64,000 bases of DNA from an uncultured Eubacteriales bacterium (lineage in GTDB: Bacteria > Bacillota > Clostridia > Oscillospirales > Oscillospiraceae), in assembly GCA_900546915.1 (NCBI GenBank), contig UREY01000002.1, positions 1 through 64,000 of the forward strand, written 5' to 3'. Below the pieces are notes generated by a model. It saw only the letters and a program-made list of their open reading frames with translations. It did no database searches and was not told where the DNA came from. The translations under genes and the position numbers were made by a program. Below are positions 27,193 to 36,977 of the stretch, piece by piece; position 1 is the stretch's first letter, and each line of letters begins with the position of its first letter.

Positions 27193-28170
27193 TCACCCCA
27201 TGTTTTGATAGTTCACCAGAACCTGCGCCACCTGGGCCCGGGTTGCGGTGTTGCCGGGAGACAGCGTTCCGGCCGCGACGCCTTGCATGATTTGGTTCTC
27301 CACCGCCCAGATCATGGCTTCCTCGGCCCATCCGGCAACCTGGTCACCATCCCGATAGCCGGACAAGCCTTCCGAATTTACAGGACCTGCTTCGTTTTGT
27401 AAAAGCCAGTAACGGTAAATCATGGTCGCCATCTCTTGGCGGGTCACGGCCTTTCCGGGGGCGAAAATCCCCTGGCCATACCCCTTCACCACGCCGGCCT
27501 GAACCGCCCAGGCCACCGCACGGGTGTACCAGAGATCCGCCGGTACATCGGTGAAAGGGCTCTTCTCCCGGACATCCGGAGAGCCGGCCATCCGGTACAG
27601 AACGGTCACCAGCGCAGCACGGTTCAGCGTCTTATGGGGCGCAAACATGTCGCCGCCCACGCCCTGCATCAGCCCCCGCTCATATACCTGGTAAATGGGG
27701 GTAAAGTACCATTTGCTTGCATCCTGTACGTCTACAAACCGATAGGGGATCTCCAGATTTACCTCCAGCTTCTCCCCGGTTTCCGGCAAGAAAAGCGTAA
27801 TCAGATAGACGGCATCGCATTTGCCCTGAAATGTTACCTCCAGCAGCCGGACCGTACCCTGGGGCTCATAGCTGGCCCAGGCAAAGGAAAGTGTCCCGGG
27901 CTTGGAGGTGTCCAAATCCGTAATGCCTGCTTCCGCCGGGAGTTTCGCCTCTGCAGACGCCAGGGTGAGCGCGTCCGGATAGGAGAGAACCACCCTGCCG
28001 TTTTTCAGCGCGGCCTCCCCATCGGTATTCACTCCGATCGTTATGCCGTCTATTGCGGTTTCCAGAATTTCCACCTGTAGTCCCGAGCCGGCGCTCCCGG
28101 CCAAGGCCACCGTACAGCAGCTGAGCAGCAGAACCACTGCCAGTGCAGACGAAAGTAGTTTCTTCCACAT
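27193..28170 (-). CDS. SLH protein with cohesin-like N-terminal domain
   Basis: A 325-residue exported protein. Residues 1-24 form a signal peptide ending in VALAG. Residues about 30-125 form a beta-rich domain with a strand pattern like cohesins: VVLSYPDALTLAS, then a run ending GTLSFAWASYEPQG, then RLLEVTFQGK. The rest holds three SLH domains (about 136-190, 195-255, 262-325) with motifs such as FTDVPADLWYTRAVAWA. Upstream in the same operon is a protease with a dockerin, the known partner of cohesins, so this protein may hold the protease on the cell wall. The cohesin call is from pattern only and could instead be another beta-sandwich; the SLH part is secure. An SD GGAAGG precedes ATG 28170. 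Confidence 0.75.
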   Translation of the reverse strand: MWKKLLSSALAVVLLLSCCTVALAGSAGSGLQVEILETAIDGITIGVNTDGEAALKNGRVVLSYPDALTLASAEAKLPAEAGITDLDTSKPGTLSFAWASYEPQGTVRLLEVTFQGKCDAVYLITLFLPETGEKLEVNLEIPYRFVDVQDASKWYFTPIYQVYERGLMQGVGGDMFAPHKTLNRAALVTVLYRMAGSPDVREKSPFTDVPADLWYTRAVAWAVQAGVVKGYGQGIFAPGKAVTRQEMATMIYRYWLLQNEAGPVNSEGLSGYRDGDQVAGWAEEAMIWAVENQIMQGVAAGTLSPGNTATRAQVAQVLVNYQNMG

Positions 28171-28206
28171 ATTGAGTCGCCTTCCTTTCTTCCTATTCGC
28201 CCAAGC

Positions 28207-31200
28207 TCATCGGTCCAGGGGGGAAATCCCTGTAATCTCCGCTTCGGCCTCTGCCGTTTGCTCCATAGGCAGCAGCAGCTTCCAATCCTCCACACCGTGC
28301 GGCGCAGTTTTTTCGGTCGCTTCATAAAGAGATACCGGAACTGCCGTCAAGGTCCCCAGTTCAAACAACCACACGCTGTGGGCCGTGAGGTCTATGTATG
28401 ACAGCTTAGAGCCCTGCTCCGTCAGAGCGCTGATAAAAAGCTTGCCGTCCTTTGCGCAATAGAGACTGGAGCCGGCAATGCCGTTTGCCATACCGGGAAC
28501 CTCCGCCAGGGCCGAGAAGGAAAAAATAACATACTTTTGTTCCGCGCTGTGATAGGCAAAGCCTGTCTGATAGATCGTACCGTCGCTGCACAGCACCATG
28601 AAAATGTCCACCTGTCCGTAGGTATCATGGGCCTGGGTTCCCACATAGGCCATCCCCACGACATACGCGTTGCCGGTATAGCTGCTGACGGTCCACGCGC
28701 CCATATGATTACCGGTGTTCGTATCCACCACCAGAATATAGGGGCCATACGCCGCCAGCATCGTACCGCCGTTGACCGACGGAGCCCAGGACATATCGCA
28801 GTACCCGCCCTCAGAGCTGCCGATCTTGGTCATCGCATAGCTCGTTTCGTCTACTGTGTATAAGGAGGAGACGAGATGTCCCTCCCCGTCGTCTTCGTTA
28901 CTGGCCGCATATAAGACGCCGTCCGCCCCTCTGGCCACAGACAATAGATCAAAATCCACCGCTGCGGCATTCCGGGTGGTCATGGCGCTGAGATCGTCGG
29001 CATCCATGTCTACAAACCACAGGCCATCGCGGTCCGACAGAGCGGCCGTGAGTATGGCATCGGCTTCAGGTGTCTCCACAGAGCCGCCGACGTTCACCTC
29101 ATATACCGTGACATTTGAGGCATAGTCATAAACGGCAACCAGGAAGTGATTGGTATAAACCTCGCTCAGGTCCAGGTGCACGGTGGACTCCACACCCGGC
29201 GACGTCTGATTGACCGCACTGCGCACCAGCGCCTGCCCCTCCAGAGACAGCACCATCACAGCGGCCGTATAGCGGTTATCTTTTACCTTCACCTCCAGGC
29301 TTCTGTCGCCTGTTATGACATCGGTGGTCACGGCAATCGAGGCAGCCTCGGGCGGGGTATTGTCAATGGTGAACGTTGTGGTCCAATAAGCGCCGTCGGC
29401 CAGCTCGCCTTTTACCCGTTCGTTTTCCCGATCCCAGTAGTACTCCGGTACTGCGCAGGCAGTCACGTTGACTCGGGTTCCCTCCGGGAGCTTCTTCCCC
29501 TCGGCGTCCGTAACATACCAGTTGAGGCCGTGGTTGGAGGACACCGCCCCCCAGGCCCCGCTGCTGGAGGAGTAATACGCGCCGGTGGATGCGCCTCTGT
29601 CTACGGTGCTGTAAATCTCGCCGGTGTCCGCATTGGAAATGACAAAGCGCACATGATCCGCATTCCGGATCAGGGAAATGTTGGCCTGATACAATGTACT
29701 GGTATTGGCAAAAGCGTTCCGGTCGGCCAGGTATGTATCGTCCTCTGCATAGAGGTTCGGCATGTAATAATACGCGTTGCTGGAACCCTTGAACTTTACC
29801 GTGAGGTAGTTTTCATAGCCGTCATAGACATAGCCGCAGGCCGTCTCGTCGTACACGTCCTCCAGCAAAATATACTTGTCGTACATACTGGGTTCCGTCC
29901 AATTGCCGTAATAGGCCAGCAGGGGGATGGACATCTGCTTTCCGGTACCATCTTCCGCGTTGACATACAGATACCCGTCCACATAACCGCCGTTGGGATA
30001 ATGTGCGCCGAAGTAGGCGCGATCTGCGTCCGACAAGGAAATCGTCACATCCACTCCAATGCTCCCATCCGCCGGGACCTCATAGGCGCAGGCGTCCACA
30101 TCCAGATACGTGGTATCCCCCCGGAGCGCGGCCAGGAACAGCTGCACATCGGTCGTGGTGATCACGCCGTCGGCATCCAAGTCGCAGAGATTGTCCGCAT
30201 CGCCGGACAGCGGGCCGGCTGTATCGTTGGCCACCTGCAGCAAAACCTTGGCATCCAGCTCATCCACTTTCCCGTCCCCGTTTAAATCGTAAAGATACGT
30301 CACGGCAGCCTGGGTCTCAAAGGTCACCTGAGGAGATAGGGCGTAGGCGCTCTTGGACATATATTCGGCTCCATCGATGGTCTCCACAGCCATCGTGGAG
30401 ATGACGCTGTCCAGGCTGTACCGCAGAGGCTGATCCGTCAGGTTATGGATCGAGAAATGGCCGCTGTAAACGCCGGTGCGGTCGGGGTCGTCGCCAAACT
30501 CCAGCTTTACCTTGCCGTCGTTGCCTTCTTTCTGCCCCACCAGGAGGTAAGCAGGAGTCGTCACCGCCTCATACACCCGGGAGAGCCCCGCGCCCTGCAA
30601 TCTGGGGGAATAGGGCAGCTCCACCGTGTCGTCTATCAGCGGCTCCGCCGTGCCCATCAGCAGGGCAATGGCCAAAGTCCGGACATGGAGACCGTTTTTT
30701 TCCGCCAGGCCGTTTTCCTGAATATACTGTGCCACAACCGCCGCAGATCCTGCAACCGAGGGCGCTGCCATGGAGGTGCCGCTGTTGTTGCCGTAAGTAC
30801 CGCCGTCCAGGGTAGAATAAATGTTTCCGCCAGGGGCAAGAATTTCAGGCTTCAGGGCCAGGTTTTCCGTCACCCCCCAGGAAGAGAAGGTGCTGGGTTG
30901 ATAGCCGTCTGCCGTGTTGGATACCGTCTGCTGTTTGTTGGTAATGATCACCTTGCCGCCCCAAGCGCCGGTGTCATCCTGCGTGGATACAGACAGCACC
31001 CCTTCTCCATCGGCCTTGGACAAAATGACGGCAGGCGCGGTGTACGCATAGCCGGTCAAATCCATATTCAACGTACCGTCTACATGGTTATACACAATGG
31101 TGGCCACTGCGCCGGCCGCCACTGCGCGGTTCGCCTTCTCAAAAAAGGACACATCTCCGCCCCGGGAAACCAGTACAATTTTTCCCGTATAGTCTCTGCC

Positions 31201-32739
31201 GGCAAAGTCTTCTTCCGTACCATAAATCCCGGTCTTCGCTACCGGGTCCCCCAGAAATACGTATTCGTACTCTGTCCCGCTTTGATCGGCTGAGGTATCC
31301 AGAGTCTCAAAATTAGATGCGCCATAGTTGCCGCCTGTATCCCCTGCAACCGCCTTGTAGCCGTTGTAGGAGCCCACAATTCCCGTAAGGCCCTGGTTGG
31401 TGACGGAGGCAACGGCAAAGGAGTTGGTATAGGAGCCCGGGCTGCCGCCGGTCTGCATCCGCACATCGGTGGTCAGATTTAAGCCCGTTCCGGTGAGGTT
31501 GTTGTCGGACCAGCCGCCGTTATTGCCGGCGGACATGGTAATGACCGTATCGGTATCCAGAATGGACGCAAAGAGCTCGGCATATGTCGTGGTATAGCTT
31601 CTGCCGGCGGAGCTGGAGCCCAAGGAGAGATTCACGGCATCGCAATTCAGCCAAATCGCATCCTCAATGGCCGCCATATAGTCAGACTCATACGCGCCCC
31701 ACCCATCGCTGAACACCTTCATCGCCAAAACCTGCGCATTGGGCGCGACCCCTGTGACGCCATTTTTCTGTGCAGCGTAATACACATCGCCGTCGGCGTC
31801 CTCGTACGGGATGTAAGTATTTGCCGCAGCAATCCCGGCTACGTGACAGCCGTGATCGCCGGAGGCCGCATCGCAATCGTAGTCCGAGGTGCCCATAATG
31901 TAGTTAAAGCCGAAGGGGATCTTCTCACTCGTATACAGGTCCTGAGCCGTCACACCCGTCAGCCGCTCAGAGGCATGGAGCCGAGGCAAAACCTCCTCGA
32001 TCTCCTCTATGGTGAGCAAATCGTAGTCCGACATCTCTTTGTCGAACTGTGCGGCACTGCGCGCAAGACCGTACTGGAACCCGCCTTCCGAGAAAGAAGG
32101 ATGATCCCGATCGATTCCCGTATCGATAATGGCCACCCGGCTTCCGGCCCCGGTATATCCGTCGGCCCATGCGCTGTAGGAGCCGACCATCTCCCCGGCT
32201 GTGGCCGTATCCGGCTGCACCGTCTCATCCAGTTCATAGCGATTTTCTAAATAAACCTCTTGGACGCCCGCAACTCTTTCAATTTCATCAATCTTCCCAT
32301 AAGGCACTGTGGTGGCAATTCCATTGACGCCGATGGTAAACTGGTACGCCACCTGCAGCGCTTGGCCGTCCAGCGCTTGGGTCTCAATGCGTTTGCGCAC
32401 GTCGTCCTGCTTCCCAATCAATCCGTCGCTGTAAGCCAGGGCCGACGGATTGTCGGCCAGGCCCAGAGTGGAAAAGCCTCGGCCCACCACAGAGGCGTCC
32501 TCCAAAAGGATCACCACCCGGACGGCCTCATCATCCGCCGGAACATCGGTGGCCGGCGCTTCCTCCACCACAGCTCCTTCCTGTGGAAGGGGGCCCGGTA
32601 AAACGCTGGGGTCCACCTGCGTGTACGCCACAGCAGAAGAAGCGCCGGCAGCCGCGCCGGCGCCAGGCAGGAGCGGCACCGCCATGCACACCGCCAGCAC
32701 ACCTGCCAGGAAGCGAAGGTTACATCTGCCTTTTCTCAT
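28207..32739 (-). CDS. Secreted S8 (subtilisin-like) protease with internal dockerin
   Basis: A 1510-residue exported serine protease. After a signal peptide (to about 31) and an inhibitor-like propeptide, the S8 domain shows D206 (AIIDTGID), H296 (SGDHGCHVAG) and S656 (NNSGTSMAAPSVAG). A protease-associated insert lies at about 490-600. A type I dockerin occupies about 816-873, with two calcium-loop repeats, DLNGDGKVDELDA and DLDADGVITTTDV. The remaining 640 residues are beta-sandwich and beta-propeller-like. There is no SLH or sorting signal of its own, so surface attachment probably depends on the dockerin, and the next gene offers a cohesin-like SLH partner. GAGG precedes ATG 32739. The histidine motif has Cys where most S8 enzymes have Thr. 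Confidence 0.9.
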   Translation of the reverse strand: MRKGRCNLRFLAGVLAVCMAVPLLPGAGAAAGASSAVAYTQVDPSVLPGPLPQEGAVVEEAPATDVPADDEAVRVVILLEDASVVGRGFSTLGLADNPSALAYSDGLIGKQDDVRKRIETQALDGQALQVAYQFTIGVNGIATTVPYGKIDEIERVAGVQEVYLENRYELDETVQPDTATAGEMVGSYSAWADGYTGAGSRVAIIDTGIDRDHPSFSEGGFQYGLARSAAQFDKEMSDYDLLTIEEIEEVLPRLHASERLTGVTAQDLYTSEKIPFGFNYIMGTSDYDCDAASGDHGCHVAGIAAANTYIPYEDADGDVYYAAQKNGVTGVAPNAQVLAMKVFSDGWGAYESDYMAAIEDAIWLNCDAVNLSLGSSSAGRSYTTTYAELFASILDTDTVITMSAGNNGGWSDNNLTGTGLNLTTDVRMQTGGSPGSYTNSFAVASVTNQGLTGIVGSYNGYKAVAGDTGGNYGASNFETLDTSADQSGTEYEYVFLGDPVAKTGIYGTEEDFAGRDYTGKIVLVSRGGDVSFFEKANRAVAAGAVATIVYNHVDGTLNMDLTGYAYTAPAVILSKADGEGVLSVSTQDDTGAWGGKVIITNKQQTVSNTADGYQPSTFSSWGVTENLALKPEILAPGGNIYSTLDGGTYGNNSGTSMAAPSVAGSAAVVAQYIQENGLAEKNGLHVRTLAIALLMGTAEPLIDDTVELPYSPRLQGAGLSRVYEAVTTPAYLLVGQKEGNDGKVKLEFGDDPDRTGVYSGHFSIHNLTDQPLRYSLDSVISTMAVETIDGAEYMSKSAYALSPQVTFETQAAVTYLYDLNGDGKVDELDAKVLLQVANDTAGPLSGDADNLCDLDADGVITTTDVQLFLAALRGDTTYLDVDACAYEVPADGSIGVDVTISLSDADRAYFGAHYPNGGYVDGYLYVNAEDGTGKQMSIPLLAYYGNWTEPSMYDKYILLEDVYDETACGYVYDGYENYLTVKFKGSSNAYYYMPNLYAEDDTYLADRNAFANTSTLYQANISLIRNADHVRFVISNADTGEIYSTVDRGASTGAYYSSSSGAWGAVSSNHGLNWYVTDAEGKKLPEGTRVNVTACAVPEYYWDRENERVKGELADGAYWTTTFTIDNTPPEAASIAVTTDVITGDRSLEVKVKDNRYTAAVMVLSLEGQALVRSAVNQTSPGVESTVHLDLSEVYTNHFLVAVYDYASNVTVYEVNVGGSVETPEADAILTAALSDRDGLWFVDMDADDLSAMTTRNAAAVDFDLLSVARGADGVLYAASNEDDGEGHLVSSLYTVDETSYAMTKIGSSEGGYCDMSWAPSVNGGTMLAAYGPYILVVDTNTGNHMGAWTVSSYTGNAYVVGMAYVGTQAHDTYGQVDIFMVLCSDGTIYQTGFAYHSAEQKYVIFSFSALAEVPGMANGIAGSSLYCAKDGKLFISALTEQGSKLSYIDLTAHSVWLFELGTLTAVPVSLYEATEKTAPHGVEDWKLLLPMEQTAEAEAEITGISPLDR

Positions 32740-32931
32740 TGCTTTAACCTCTTTCCGATAAATTTGACGGCCCGTGGCCGCCTATATATTGCGGGACAGC
32801 CAAAACCCGACGCCCCGTCAATACCAGGACCCCCGACAGCAGCGAGGCAAATCTTTTTGCACATGGATTGGTTTGCAAAACGCGTATTTCGTCAAAATGC
32901 AACACATTACGTTGCCTCATTGCTGTACGTT
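32740..32931 (-). other. Long structured 5' leader of the protease operon
   Basis: About 190 nt of untranslated leader lies between the TATAAT box and the protease start. Within it the leftward RNA can form a 13-position stem, AGCAAUGAGGCAA with UUGCCUCGCUGCU (11 Watson-Crick pairs), enclosing about 60 nt that contain a second hairpin UUUUGCA/UGCAAAA. It does not match any riboswitch consensus I know. The 32964-33226 stretch further upstream shows no gene. Confidence 0.35.
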
Positions 32932-32937
32932 TTTAAT

Positions 32938-32943
32938 ATTATA
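32938..32943 (-). promoter_or_regulatory. -10 box of the surface-protein operon
   Basis: A leftward TATAAT (32938-32943); the hexamer 17 nt upstream is a poor -35 (TATGCA). It is the only strong -10 in the divergent gap on this strand. Confidence 0.45.
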
Positions 32944-33249
32944 GCACATCTCTTGCTCGATGCATAGCTCTCCCTGTCTACAAATTTACTTTTTCTTTTC
33001 TGCTGGCTGCATCACACACGCAATCCGCTTTGGGCCTCTTGTCCCTTTCCTTTGCAAGCCTGCCGGTGAATCTGTCCTTATACGGCAGACATCCTTTCCA
33101 CCGGCTTTGCCCCCGGCCTCCCCATCTGGCGTCACGGTTACGAAAATTGAAGCATCTGCACCGTCATTTTCGCAAATCCTACAATTTCTTTCGCCGTTTT
33201 TTTTGCAATATTTTTTTCTGCGACTATAGATTTTTGGGAACGCATCCGC

Positions 33250-33255
33250 TATAAT
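33250..33255 (+). promoter_or_regulatory. -10 box of the tdh-kbl operon
   Basis: A rightward TATAAT lies 86 nt before the tdh start; no good -35 is seen, so an activator may be needed. Confidence 0.45.
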
Positions 33256-33340
33256 GTTTTCATGATAGGGACTGCTTTGCAGACTGTCCTCCAGCCAAGC
33301 ACAAAACTGCTTTATTTTACATAATTAGAGGAGTGATCGC

Positions 33341-34399
33341 ATGCACACTGGAACCATGTGGGCCCTGGTCAAAGATAAGCCGGAGAAGGGCCTGACCATG
33401 AAGCGGGTGGAGATTCCCGCCGTGGGCCACAACGATGTGATGATTAAAATTCACAAAACCGCCATCTGTGGTACGGACGTGCACATCTGGGACTGGAACG
33501 AATGGGCTCAAAACACCATTCGATTGGGCACCACCGCCGGCCACGAATACGTCGGAGAAATTGTGGAGATGGGCGCCAACGTACAAGGCCACCATCTGGG
33601 CGAGCTGGTCTCCGGGGAAGGGCACATCGTCTGCGGCATGTGCCGCAACTGCCGCTCCGGCCGGGGGCATCTGTGCAGAGCCACCCGCGGCGTAGGCGTG
33701 GACCGGGACGGCGCTTTTGCCGAATATTTGGTGATTCCCGCCACCAACGTCATCTCTTGTTCCCCTAAAATTCCGGAGGAGTTGTACGCCATCTTCGATC
33801 CCTTCGGCAACGCAACCCACACCGCCCTGTCCTTCAACCTTCTGGGAGAAGACGTGCTGGTAACCGGCGCCGGCCCCATCGGCATTCTGGCCGCCGCCAT
33901 TGCAAAATTCTCCGGAGCCCGGAACGTGGTCATTACAGACCTGAACGACTACCGCCTGGATCTGGCCCGTCAGTTCGGCATTACGGCAGTCAACACCAAG
34001 CAAACCGAGCTACAGGAGGTCATGGGCGAGCTGGGCATCCACGAGGGCTTCGACGTGGGCATGGAAATGTCCGGCAGCCCCGTGGCCCTGCGTCAGCTGA
34101 TCGGCTCGATGTACAACGGCGGACGCATTGCCCTGCTGGGGCTTCCCAACCGGAATTCTGTGGAGCTTCCGCTGAACACCATCATTTGGAACGGCCTGAT
34201 CCTGAAAGGAATTTACGGCCGGGAAATGTACGAAACCTGGTATAAAATGCAGGCCATGGTGGAAGGCGGCTTCCCCCTGGAAAAAATTATCACCCATCGT
34301 TTCTCCGTCCGGGATTACCAACAGGGCTTCGACGCCATGTGCTCCGGTCATTCCGGCAAGGTCATTCTAGATTGGTCCGATCTCCACGACTCACTCTAA
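33341..34399 (+). CDS. tdh: L-threonine 3-dehydrogenase
   Basis: A 352-residue zinc- and NAD-dependent medium-chain dehydrogenase that oxidises threonine to 2-amino-3-oxobutyrate. The catalytic-zinc motif is ICGTDVHIW with C43, plus GHEYVGE with H68 and E69. The structural zinc site is CGMCRNC...LC, and the NAD fold has [16 protein letters not shown]. The Tdh-specific residues WDWNEWAQ follow the first cysteine. AGAGGAG precedes ATG 33341. The next gene, kbl, encodes the enzyme for its unstable product and is 22 nt away, so the two form the standard threonine-to-glycine operon. Confidence 0.96.
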   Translation: MHTGTMWALVKDKPEKGLTMKRVEIPAVGHNDVMIKIHKTAICGTDVHIWDWNEWAQNTIRLGTTAGHEYVGEIVEMGANVQGHHLGELVSGEGHIVCGMCRNCRSGRGHLCRATRGVGVDRDGAFAEYLVIPATNVISCSPKIPEELYAIFDPFGNATHTALSFNLLGEDVLVTGAGPIGILAAAIAKFSGARNVVITDLNDYRLDLARQFGITAVNTKQTELQEVMGELGIHEGFDVGMEMSGSPVALRQLIGSMYNGGRIALLGLPNRNSVELPLNTIIWNGLILKGIYGREMYETWYKMQAMVEGGFPLEKIITHRFSVRDYQQGFDAMCSGHSGKVILDWSDLHDSL

Positions 34400-34421
34400 C
34401 AGAAAGGGCAGGGTATCCATT

Positions 34422-35627
34422 ATGAATAAGCAAGAGGCATTCTCCTACTACGCTTCCCAGCTGGAGGACATCCGGAACTCCGGCGTCCTGAAAGCCGAAC
34501 GAATCATCACCACACCTCAGAGCGCGCACATTTTTGCCGACGGCAAAGAGCTGCTCAACATGTGCGCCAACAACTATTTGGGCCTGGCCGACAACCGGGA
34601 GCTGGCCGAGGCCGCCAAGGCTGCCTATGATACATACGGCTACGGCATGGCTTCCGTCCGCTTTATCTGCGGCACGCAGTCCATTCACAAAAAGCTGGAG
34701 GCAGCCGTCGCCCGGTTCCTGGGGACCGAGGACACCATCCTCTACTCCTCCTGCTTTGATGCCAACGGCGGCTTGTTCGAGGTTTTGCTCACCGCAGAGG
34801 ACGCAGTCATCAGCGACGAGTTGAATCACGCCTCCATCATCGACGGCATCCGTCTGTGCAAGGCCAAGCGGTACCGCTACAAGAACAACGACATGGCGGA
34901 CCTGGAGGCGCAGCTCCAAGCCGCCGACGCTGCCGGGGCGCGGATCAAGCTCATTGCCACCGACGGCGTGTTCTCCATGGACGGCATCATTGCCAATCTG
35001 CAGGGCGTCTGTGACCTGGCGGATCGGTACGGCGCTATGGTCATGGTGGACGACAGCCACGCCACCGGTTTTGTAGGCAAGACGGGTCGGGGCGCCACGG
35101 AGCACTGCGGCGTCATGGGCCGGGTGGATATCATCACCGGCACCTTCGGCAAAGCCCTGGGCGGCGCTTCCGGCGGTTTTACCACCGGCAAGCGGGAGAT
35201 CATCGATCTGCTGCGCCAGCGGAGCCGTCCTTACCTGTTCTCCAATACGCTGGCTCCCGCCGTAGCCGCCGGCACCTTAAAATGTCTGGAAATGCTGGAG
35301 CGGGATACCTCCCTGCGGGACCACCTGGAGGACATCACCGTAGGCTACCGCCAGGCTCTGAAGGACGCGGGCTTCGATATCATCGACGGAACCCATCCCT
35401 GCGTCCCCATCATGCTCTATGACGAGCACAAAGCCGCCCGTATGGCCGAGAAACTGTATGAACTGGGCATTTACGCCGTCAGCTTCACCTACCCCGTCGT
35501 GCCGAAGGGCCGGGCCCGGATCCGCACCCAGGTCTCTGCCGCTCATACCAAGGAAGATCTGGAATTTGCCGTCCGCTGCTTCATAGAAGCCCGCCGTCAA
35601 ATGGAAGAAGAGGACGCGCAGGCTTAA
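34422..35627 (+). CDS. kbl: Glycine C-acetyltransferase (2-amino-3-ketobutyrate CoA ligase)
   Basis: A 401-residue PLP enzyme of the alpha-oxoamine synthase family. It cleaves 2-amino-3-oxobutyrate with CoA to glycine and acetyl-CoA. The N-terminal segment [16 protein letters not shown], the [14 protein letters not shown] motif, [12 protein letters not shown] and the PLP lysine K244 in [14 protein letters not shown] are diagnostic. It is cotranscribed with tdh and ends before a strong terminator. The length and residues are normal. Confidence 0.96.
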   Translation: MNKQEAFSYYASQLEDIRNSGVLKAERIITTPQSAHIFADGKELLNMCANNYLGLADNRELAEAAKAAYDTYGYGMASVRFICGTQSIHKKLEAAVARFLGTEDTILYSSCFDANGGLFEVLLTAEDAVISDELNHASIIDGIRLCKAKRYRYKNNDMADLEAQLQAADAAGARIKLIATDGVFSMDGIIANLQGVCDLADRYGAMVMVDDSHATGFVGKTGRGATEHCGVMGRVDIITGTFGKALGGASGGFTTGKREIIDLLRQRSRPYLFSNTLAPAVAAGTLKCLEMLERDTSLRDHLEDITVGYRQALKDAGFDIIDGTHPCVPIMLYDEHKAARMAEKLYELGIYAVSFTYPVVPKGRARIRTQVSAAHTKEDLEFAVRCFIEARRQMEEEDAQA

Positions 35628-35647
35628 GCATGACCTTTTAAACAAAA

Positions 35648-35689
35648 TAGCAGGACCCGGGCCTCCCTTGGAAGCCCGGGTCCTGCTTT
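35648..35689 (+). terminator. Intrinsic terminator of tdh-kbl
   Basis: A 14-bp stem AGCAGGACCCGGGC/GCCCGGGTCCTGCT is followed by TTT, 21 nt after the kbl stop. A-rich DNA on the other side could make it bidirectional. Confidence 0.8.
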
Positions 35690-35730
35690 TGGTGTGTAAG
35701 CCGCCCCTGCCGCGCTCTGTCGTATCCGGA

Positions 35731-35775
35731 AATCCCCGTCTTTCCAAGCAGGCTTTGCCTGGAAAGACGGGGATT
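35731..35775 (-). terminator. Long hairpin after the AraC-type gene
   Basis: Arms AATCCCCGTCTTTCCA and its complement (16 bp), with an inner CAGGC/GCCTG stem, lie 9 nt beyond the regulator stop codon. Only three T residues follow on the minus strand, so termination is likely but not certain. Confidence 0.6.
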
Positions 35776-35783
35776 GGCTCTCT

Positions 35784-36950
35784 TCATCGGATAGACCGGG
35801 CGTATTCTGTGGGGGTGATCCCAAATTTTTCCTTGAACTGCCGGGAGAAGTGGTGCACTGTGGAGTATTGCAGCACTTGGGCAATCTCCGTAAAATTCAT
35901 CTTCCCCTCGCGGATCATCAGCTTGCTCTCCTGGAGCTTGGCCCGCCGGATGTATTCTCCCGGGGAAATTTGCAGATTCTTGTGAAACAGCGCCGTTAAG
36001 TACGAAGGACTGACCCCCACCTCCCGGGCAACCATCGGCACGCTGAGCTTCTGCCGGACATTTTGGCCGATGAACCGCTGGGCATGGCCCACCACCTCGT
36101 TTTCGCTGTGAATGGCATTGGCCGTACGCAGCGGCGCATGCGCCGGCCCCTCCGCCTCCCGCAGCACGGTCAGCAGCAGCTGACCCAGAAGGCTGATCAG
36201 CATATCGCCGGTGTACACATCCTCCTGGTCCCGCTCCCGCAGCATCTGCTGCAGAAGCAGCACCGCCTTCTGGGGCGTGCGGAACTTCCGGTTCAAAAGC
36301 CGCTCCAGGCTGTCGCCCTCCAGATCAAAGGTGATGGTGATATAGCTGGGGGCGCAGTCCCGGTCGGCATATTGCATATGCCACTGATTGGGACCGTAAA
36401 TGGCCATGTCCCCCTGCTCCAAAACCAAATCCTGACCGCCGGCCACACTGTGAATGCTGCCCTTGTCCACATAGGTCAATTCCAGCATGGAGTGCTCCTC
36501 ACCCCGGAAGAAAAAGCCCCGCTCCTTCTCGTGGTAAAAAAAGGTATATACCCGCTCCACCTGAATCCGCCGGGACAGCGCCAGATCCCGCACCGAAACC
36601 GCCAGCGGCTCCGCCTTGGGCCAGCCGGAGCGACAAGCCGTCATGCGTACGGTACAGCTGGACTGATACGGCGCCACCGCAAAGCGCACGCCGGGATCAA
36701 TACACACCGGCTTATCCAAGTAAAAATACTGGAACTCCTCCCGTCCCTTGGCAACCGCCAGAATGCTCATGCCGGTCTCATAGTCCAAATATACCGGCTC
36801 TGTGGGAAGGTATTGGTATGTCTCCTGGGTTGTCGCCGCCAGCAGGCGCTCTTCCCACTGCTCCCCCTGAGGCAAACCTGCGCTGTCCGACCGTTCCGCC
36901 AAAAGCTTGCCGTAGGGGGCGAAGGACAAGATATTTAAATTCTGAACCAT
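35784..36950 (-). CDS. AraC-family transcriptional regulator
   Basis: A 388-residue regulator. The C-terminal 100 residues hold the two helix-turn-helix units of AraC/XylS proteins: VPMVAREVGVSPSYLTALFH, then FTEIAQVLQYSTVHHFSRQF, ending KEKFGITPTEYARS. The centre (about 175-215) has a cupin-like sensor fold, with MLELTYVDKGSIH and LEQGDMAIYGPNQWHMQY, typical of sugar-responsive members. The N-terminal 130 residues are less familiar. It converges on tdh-kbl and lies upstream of obgE on the same strand. The regulated target is unknown; the carbohydrate locus 22 kb away lacks its own regulator, so it is a candidate, but nothing links them directly. Confidence 0.88.
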   Translation of the reverse strand: MVQNLNILSFAPYGKLLAERSDSAGLPQGEQWEERLLAATTQETYQYLPTEPVYLDYETGMSILAVAKGREEFQYFYLDKPVCIDPGVRFAVAPYQSSCTVRMTACRSGWPKAEPLAVSVRDLALSRRIQVERVYTFFYHEKERGFFFRGEEHSMLELTYVDKGSIHSVAGGQDLVLEQGDMAIYGPNQWHMQYADRDCAPSYITITFDLEGDSLERLLNRKFRTPQKAVLLLQQMLRERDQEDVYTGDMLISLLGQLLLTVLREAEGPAHAPLRTANAIHSENEVVGHAQRFIGQNVRQKLSVPMVAREVGVSPSYLTALFHKNLQISPGEYIRRAKLQESKLMIREGKMNFTEIAQVLQYSTVHHFSRQFKEKFGITPTEYARSIR

Positions 36951-36977
36951 AGTGCAGATCCTCTCCAGAATGGTCTC

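Noticed and set aside
32740-32931. Cyclic-di-GMP riboswitch in the protease leader (GCAAACC is present)
   Set aside because: The conserved second half (GCAAAGCC and the tetraloop stem) is missing.
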